From: Bacteriovoracaceae bacterium UBA2394
GTDB lineage: Bacteria; Bdellovibrionota; UBA2394
Direction of reading: 5' to 3'
Length of the DNA: 7,760 bases
Assembly: GCA_002343335.1 (NCBI GenBank)
Contig: DDSI01000229.1
Location: 14,197-21,956, forward strand
Shown: piece by piece, positions 6,270 through 7,760 of the stretch
How the letters are laid out: each line of letters opens with the position of its first letter
How positions within the stretch are numbered: the stretch's first letter is position 1
Program-made: the position numbers and the translations under genes
Notes under the pieces: generated by a model
What the model was told of the DNA's origin: nothing
Databases searched by the model: none
Seen by the model: the letters and a program-made list of their open reading frames with translations, nothing else

Positions 6270-6303
6270 GGGGATCCTTTAAAGTAGGGGGTATTCTTTA
6301 AAG
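6270..6303. repeat. Imperfect tandem repeat with two CTTTAAAG palindromes
   Basis: GGGGATCCTTTAAAG (6270-6284) is followed after TA by GGGGGTATTCTTTAAAG (6287-6303). The two CTTTAAAG palindromes are 19 bases apart centre to centre, close to two helical turns. Two regulator sites on one face of the DNA, or promoter elements, are possible; no function is shown. Confidence 0.45.
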
Positions 6304-6478
6304 ACAACACGTAACAACCGTACCCCTGTCCTCTCATTACCTGTCTCTTCTCAAATAACTGCAAAAGGTGTGCCTTCTTTCGGTCTAAGAAGTGTGCGTT
6401 CTAACTCTTAAGGACCACTATCAACTTAAGTTCGTCTATAGATGTTACAGATCGTTTTTCGTCGCTCTCTATCGGGAA

Positions 6479-6506
6479 TTGGTCAATTCGATCACTTTTT
6501 GACCAA
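6479..6506 (-). terminator. Hairpin across the ygfZ stop codon, possible weak terminator
   Basis: TTGGTCAA (6506-6499) and TTGACCAA (6486-6479) form a perfect 8-bp stem with a 12-base loop that contains the ygfZ TGA stop. No T-run follows on the minus strand, and the stem is AT-rich, so strong intrinsic termination is unlikely. It may instead mark the end of the message. Confidence 0.25.
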
Positions 6507-7352
6507 AGGTTTGACGCCGTCGCCGCACAGCCGAAAAATTCTGCCGCCAAACACCTCATTCGATTTTTCCACGAATGCGCGCTTCAAAAACGCAAGTGCA
6601 AGGGTTTGCTGTGATTGAGGATCGAAAACAGCCGAGCCAGAAAATTTTCCGACGACTTCCTTTTCTCGACTGAAGACTTCCAGATCCTTGGAGATGATCT
6701 GTTCGCCATCGAGCGCAAGTGCGGAAAATCGGATCGGCCCTGAACCTGCACGCGTGCGCACACGCTCTACGACCTCTTGCCCTATGTAGCAGCCCTTATC
6801 GGCATCACAGATATCTTCAAGTCCGACGTCGAATACCAGTCGATCAGTATCCAGCTCCAAGCCCCATTCTGGGATGAGCCGCTCAATCCTATGCTTCAAC
6901 CAGGCATTTTTTTCTTCCGACGTCAGCGATTCAGGGCTTCCCGGCTGAAACGTCCACTCCGTTCCTCGAAAAACACCCCGAAACTCCGTTGAAGATTTCC
7001 ACCGACCTTCGGCGTAGAGCTGCTCCGGACCCACCACGGGATTCCAGTTCCCACTCCAAGTCTCCGAAGAATCCCAGGAGGTCTCAAATTTCTCCGCGAA
7101 GTGGTACCGCTCCATAAGCTCCAACGTCCGGTCGCATTCTGCCTTCGGAAGAAGGAGCTGCAGCCCAGTATTTATGCGGGTTACCCAAAAGAGCGCCTGC
7201 ACCTTTCCCTCGGCGGAGAGAAATGACGCAAGTCGTCCCTCGCCCACATTCATGCCCTTTAGATTTCGCGAAAACATTCGCTGTCCAAATTCAAATGCAT
7301 CCTCCCCTTTCAGATGCAGCGTAGAGTATTCATTTGCGATGAGTTTTCGCAT
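6492..7352 (-). CDS. ygfZ: YgfZ/CAF17-family folate-binding iron-sulfur cluster assembly protein
   Basis: A 286-residue soluble protein of the GcvT-like YgfZ/IBA57 family. The decisive signature is KGCYIGQE at residues 186-193, matching the family motif K-G-C-[FY]-x-G-Q-E with its conserved cysteine (188). It is followed by the usual VxRxRxRG-like stretch, here ERVRTRAGSGP. The N-terminal half shows the expected GEGRLASFLSAEGKVQALFW block (37-56). YgfZ acts with tetrahydrofolate in the assembly or repair of certain 4Fe-4S enzymes. Length is a little below the E. coli protein but within the family range. It stands divergently from the bcp-like gene with only 57 bases between the two starts. 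A link to the iron-sulfur protein CcoG further downstream is possible only in a general sense. Confidence 0.9.
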   Translation of the reverse strand: MRKLIANEYSTLHLKGEDAFEFGQRMFSRNLKGMNVGEGRLASFLSAEGKVQALFWVTRINTGLQLLLPKAECDRTLELMERYHFAEKFETSWDSSETWSGNWNPVVGPEQLYAEGRWKSSTEFRGVFRGTEWTFQPGSPESLTSEEKNAWLKHRIERLIPEWGLELDTDRLVFDVGLEDICDADKGCYIGQEVVERVRTRAGSGPIRFSALALDGEQIISKDLEVFSREKEVVGKFSGSAVFDPQSQQTLALAFLKRAFVEKSNEVFGGRIFRLCGDGVKPLVKK

Positions 7353-7395
7353 GGCAAGAACTTAGGAATTGAGTAAAAAAAGAGCAACCAAACCC

Positions 7396-7402
7396 AGGAG
7401 GT
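7396..7402 (+). promoter_or_regulatory. Strong Shine-Dalgarno sequence (AGGAGGT) of the bcp-like gene
   Basis: AGGAGGT stands 7 bases ahead of the ATG at 7410, which is near-ideal. The next in-frame ATG that could start a shorter protein (codon 23) has no such site. This fixes the start and shows that the lysine-rich extension is translated. Confidence 0.85.
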
Positions 7403-7409
7403 TTTCCAC

Positions 7410-7760
7410 ATGGCAACTATGACTTCAAAAAAATCAAAGAAAGCGAAATCTCGTCCCACCGCAAAGAAGCGAAAGATGAAGATTCCCGCTCGCAAAACCA
7501 AAAAGACAAAGGCCACGAAAACAAAAACGAAGGCCAAGAAAACGACCAAGAAAGCGACGGCGAAGAAGAAGACATCCGCAAAGAAGGCGACTCCAAAGCT
7601 CGCGGCAGTCTCTCAAACTCAAAACCGAATAACCAAAGGCGATTGGGCTCCGGAATTCACGCTTCCCAATCAGTTTGGAGAAAACGTTTCGCTCGCTTCA
7701 TTGCGCGGCAAAAAAGTGGTGCTTTATTTCTATCCGAAGGACGATACGCCCGGATGCACG
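7410..7760 (+). CDS. bcp: Bcp/PrxQ-type peroxiredoxin with a histone-H1-like Lys-rich N-terminal extension (runs off the right edge)
   Basis: The first 117 codons of a thiol peroxidase are present. From about residue 76 the sequence is a normal Bcp domain: KGDWAPEFTLPNQFGENVSL, then LRGKKVVLYFYPKDDTPGCT at 98-117. That includes the peroxidatic cysteine at 116; the resolving cysteine, if present, lies outside the window. Bcp reduces hydrogen and organic peroxides with thioredoxin. Ordinary members start at about this domain. Here some 70 residues precede it: 26 lysines and 3 arginines in the first 63, rich in Ala and Thr, with no acidic residue before Asp78, and repeated KKT/KKA/AKK units as in histone H1 tails. 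The extension is expected to be disordered and could bind DNA or RNA, which is inference. No signal peptide is seen. An AGGAGGT ribosome-binding site supports this start. Confidence 0.9.
   Translation, partial: MATMTSKKSKKAKSRPTAKKRKMKIPARKTKKTKATKTKTKAKKTTKKATAKKKTSAKKATPKLAAVSQTQNRITKGDWAPEFTLPNQFGENVSLASLRGKKVVLYFYPKDDTPGCT

Larger units (their letters stand above)
6160..6491. other. Gene-free stretch upstream of the SRP RNA
   Basis: About 330 bases between the ygfZ stop and the SRP RNA hold no convincing protein gene on either strand. Seen here are a nearly pure purine/pyrimidine tract at 6209-6250, two CTTTAAAG palindromes at 6277-6284 and 6296-6303 inside an imperfect direct repeat, a 6-bp hairpin CTTCTT/AAGAAG at 6374-6392, and two CTTAAG sites at 6407-6412 and 6425-6430. 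It should contain the promoter of the SRP RNA on the minus strand. The best sigma70-like pair I can see (TTGCAG, 17 bases, GGTAAT) is weak and unproven. Confidence 0.5.

Noticed and set aside
6407..6430. Two CTTAAG palindromes 12 bases apart
   Set aside because: Six-base palindromes of this composition occur by chance and nothing around them extends the symmetry.
7310..7622. Hydrophobic Phe/Val/Leu-rich minus-strand frames that look like membrane proteins
   Set aside because: They are the complement of the lysine-rich codons (AAA, AAG) of the bcp-like gene, which has a strong ribosome-binding site.
1..7760. CRISPR arrays, insertion sequences, integrase genes or att-like repeats at the tRNA
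   Set aside because: No repeated spacer units, transposase or integrase motifs were seen, and no copy of the tRNA-Ser 3' end was noticed elsewhere in the window.

Overview
The window comes from a Gram-negative, oxygen-respiring bacterium of moderate GC content. It carries a cbb3-type (high-affinity) cytochrome c oxidase operon with its maturation genes, an SRP RNA and a serine tRNA, a YgfZ-type iron-sulfur assembly gene, and the start of a Bcp-type peroxiredoxin. The fused CcoN-CcoO subunit, the short one-haem CcoP and the lysine-rich histone-like extension on the peroxiredoxin would suit a lineage such as Bdellovibrionota or another deep proteobacterial or Bacteroidota-like branch. That placement is inference; the sequence alone does not fix the taxon.

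Layout: everything from about 7352 down to 1 is read on the minus strand, and only the peroxiredoxin (7410 to the right edge) is on the plus strand. In order of transcription the minus strand holds ygfZ (7352-6492), about 350 bases without a gene but with several sequence oddities, a 4.5S/SRP RNA (core 6139-6039), a perfect 11-bp hairpin, tRNA-Ser(GCU) with encoded CCA (5925-5834), a 99-base gap with an inverted repeat, and then the oxidase operon ccoS - ccoNO - ccoQ - ccoP - ccoG - safE/tauE-like - ccoI. ccoI runs off the left edge.

The oxidase operon is very compact. Six junctions in a row overlap or nearly touch: a 17-nt overlap, ATGA, ATGA, a 4-nt gap, TAAATG and TAATG. This strongly implies one transcript and translational coupling. 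CcoNO supplies the haem-copper catalytic core and the first c-type haem, CcoP a further c-type haem, and CcoQ a small membrane subunit. CcoG (a polyferredoxin-type copper reductase), the SafE/TauE-like membrane protein, CcoI (a copper-exporting P-type ATPase) and CcoS serve copper delivery and cofactor insertion. No CcoH (FixH) gene lies at its usual place between ccoG and ccoI; a SafE/TauE-like gene sits there instead.

The most unusual points are the histone-H1-like Lys-rich N-terminus on Bcp, the mono-haem CcoP next to a fused CcoNO, the missing ccoH, the extended helix around the SRP RNA, and the repeats and pyrimidine tract upstream of it.
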